64,000 nt of DNA from Mycobacterium asiaticum DSM 44297 (GTDB taxonomy: Bacteria > Actinomycetota > Actinomycetes > Mycobacteriales > Mycobacteriaceae), in the NCBI RefSeq assembly GCF_000613245.1, contig NZ_HG964937.1:172747-236746 (forward strand). Reading direction: 5' to 3'. Below are positions 63,121 through 64,000 of the stretch, piece after piece. A model generated the notes under the pieces. The model had not been told where the DNA came from. It did no database searches and worked only from the letters and a program-made list of their open reading frames with translations. The first letter of the stretch is position 1; each line of letters opens with the position of its first letter. The translations under genes and the position numbers were made by a program.

Positions 63121-63121
63121 C

Positions 63122-64000
63122 TCAGCCGGCTGCCGCGTCGGCGTTCGCCGGTTGTTCCCACGCCTCGCCCTTGCGCAGCGTGGCCAGCAGCTCGCGATAC
63201 GGACCGACCAGGTAGACGGTGTCGCCGCCCAGCAGTTGGGCATCGCGGCGCGGGTGCAGGGTGACCGGCGCGTCGGGTCGGGTGATCGCGATGACGCGGG
63301 TCTGGGTGGACAGGTCGCGCATCGGGACACCGTCCAGCTCGCTGCCCGGCGCGACGTGCATCCCGCCGATCATGAACGAGCGCTGCCCCACCGAAAACGT
63401 CCCCAGCACTTGCAGGCCCATCGCCGCGCCGATGAACCACGGGGCCGCCAAATCCACGGTCGAGCGCACATTGTCGAAGCCGAACCGCTGCGCCACCGCC
63501 GCACCCAGTGAGCGGTCATACACCCGCAGTACCAGCGGGATGTCGGATCGGCTGCCGGGCGGCAGAAAGCGCGATCCGAGCATCTCGCGCAGCACGATCC
63601 CGGTTTCGATGTTGACCATGTCGTCCTGAGTCAGCACGGCCACCGCACGCGCCTCCTCGATGCAGGCCGAGTCCAGGGTCTGGCGCAGCGTTGCATCCCC
63701 GAAGATCACCGGCACGTCAAGTTCGGCCACCGAAGACAGGAAGCGGTTGTTCTCGTCGCGTTCGATGATGGCCACGTCGCAGCCCGCCGCCGTCAGGTCA
63801 GCGACGACCCGAATGCCGAACGAACCAAGCCCCACCACGACGACGTGGTTGCGCAGGGACCGCACCTTGCGCGGGCCGGACGAGATCAGCAGCCGCCGGG
63901 TGATCATCAGCTCGGCGAGGAACGCGACGAGAATGGCGGTGCTGATGACGCCGGCGAACATCAGCAGGATGCTGAACAGCCGCAGCCAGGTCGGCTGGTT
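63122..64000 (-). CDS. TrkA-N/TrkA-C NAD-binding membrane protein (K+ channel or transporter related), partial
   Basis: 293 residues visible; the gene runs off the right edge, where the upstream codons still read a hydrophobic segment (WLRLFSILLMFAGVISTAILVAFLAELMI). RCK-type NAD-binding domain: NHVVVVGLGSFGIRVVADL (Rossmann GxGxxG), AIIERDENNRF and FGDATLRQTLDSACI. A second Rossmann-like part and a TrkA-C domain follow (HVAPGSELDGVPMRDLSTQTRVIAITRP, GDTVYLVGPYRELLATLRKG). Similar to ion-channel-like regulators of K+ or divalent ion flux; substrate unknown. Confidence 0.85.
   Translation of the reverse strand, partial: NQPTWLRLFSILLMFAGVISTAILVAFLAELMITRRLLISSGPRKVRSLRNHVVVVGLGSFGIRVVADLTAAGCDVAIIERDENNRFLSSVAELDVPVIFGDATLRQTLDSACIEEARAVAVLTQDDMVNIETGIVLREMLGSRFLPPGSRSDIPLVLRVYDRSLGAAVAQRFGFDNVRSTVDLAAPWFIGAAMGLQVLGTFSVGQRSFMIGGMHVAPGSELDGVPMRDLSTQTRVIAITRPDAPVTLHPRRDAQLLGGDTVYLVGPYRELLATLRKGEAWEQPANADAAAG

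Noticed and set aside
1..64000. tRNA, rRNA, riboswitch and insertion-sequence genes
   Set aside because: I looked for conserved tRNA arms, rRNA cores and transposase motifs and saw none; a covariance-model scan would be needed to exclude small RNAs.

Overview
The window is high-GC DNA from a slow-growing Mycobacterium. Almost every gene is recognisable as a member of the M. tuberculosis Rv1251c-Rv1287 neighbourhood, in the same order (gene equivalences are from my memory of that genome, not from a search). The sequence is not M. tuberculosis itself: several blocks are added and a few genes I would expect are missing. No rRNA, tRNA, CRISPR array, insertion sequence or prophage was seen, and no gap between genes exceeds about 275 bases.

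Layout. 1-2.2 kb: the N-terminal part of a large Fe-S nuclease/exonuclease(/helicase) gene running off the left edge. 2.2-5.7 kb: lprE, deaD and an acyltransferase-3 membrane protein. 5.7-9.4 kb: an added block of MFS exporter, OlsB-like GNAT acyltransferase and amine N-monooxygenase. 9.4-14 kb: TetR-cyp130, then an FAD-linked oxidase and the Tap efflux pump. 14-17.1 kb: udgB, an FAD monooxygenase and a luciferase-like oxidoreductase. 17.1-21.1 kb: a giant membrane c-di-GMP protein (sensor-GGDEF-sensor-degenerate GGDEF-EAL). 21.2-25.6 kb: HIT protein, amidase, a hypoxanthine-DNA-glycosylase-like protein, a pH-sensor-type adenylyl cyclase and a small unknown protein. 25.6-34.8 kb: a signalling island of three PknH-like Ser/Thr kinases, an FHA-FHA-ABC transporter and the FHA/BTAD regulator EmbR. 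35-37.8 kb: exported proteins (two tandem C39-like proteins, a DUF4189 protein, LprA). 37.9-41.5 kb: a heterodimeric ABC exporter. 41.7-43.3 kb: lprB-lprC and a SixA-like phosphatase. 43.5-44.5 kb: a PE protein with an unusual low-GC C-terminal domain. 44.7-50.2 kb: an SbcD/SbcC-like repair pair with a DNA-damage-type promoter, and a GMC oxidoreductase. 50.2-56.8 kb: a frameshifted alpha/beta hydrolase and the oppBCDA peptide importer. 57-61.4 kb: carbonic anhydrase, a thioesterase, cysD-cysNC and an Rrf2/CymR-like regulator. 61.4-64 kb: two VOC proteins, a luciferase-like oxidoreductase and a TrkA-type NAD-binding membrane protein running off the right edge.

The parts that most deserve attention are the kinase/FHA/ABC island, the acyltransferase/N-hydroxylase/exporter block, the internally duplicated c-di-GMP protein and the PE fusion. 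Three genes are interrupted relative to family expectation: an in-frame TAG splits PknH from its sensor domain, two G-tract shifts alter the SbcD-like C-terminus, and a one-base C-tract shift splits a hydrolase. Two of the three lie in homopolymers, so sequencing error must be excluded before biological meaning is assigned.
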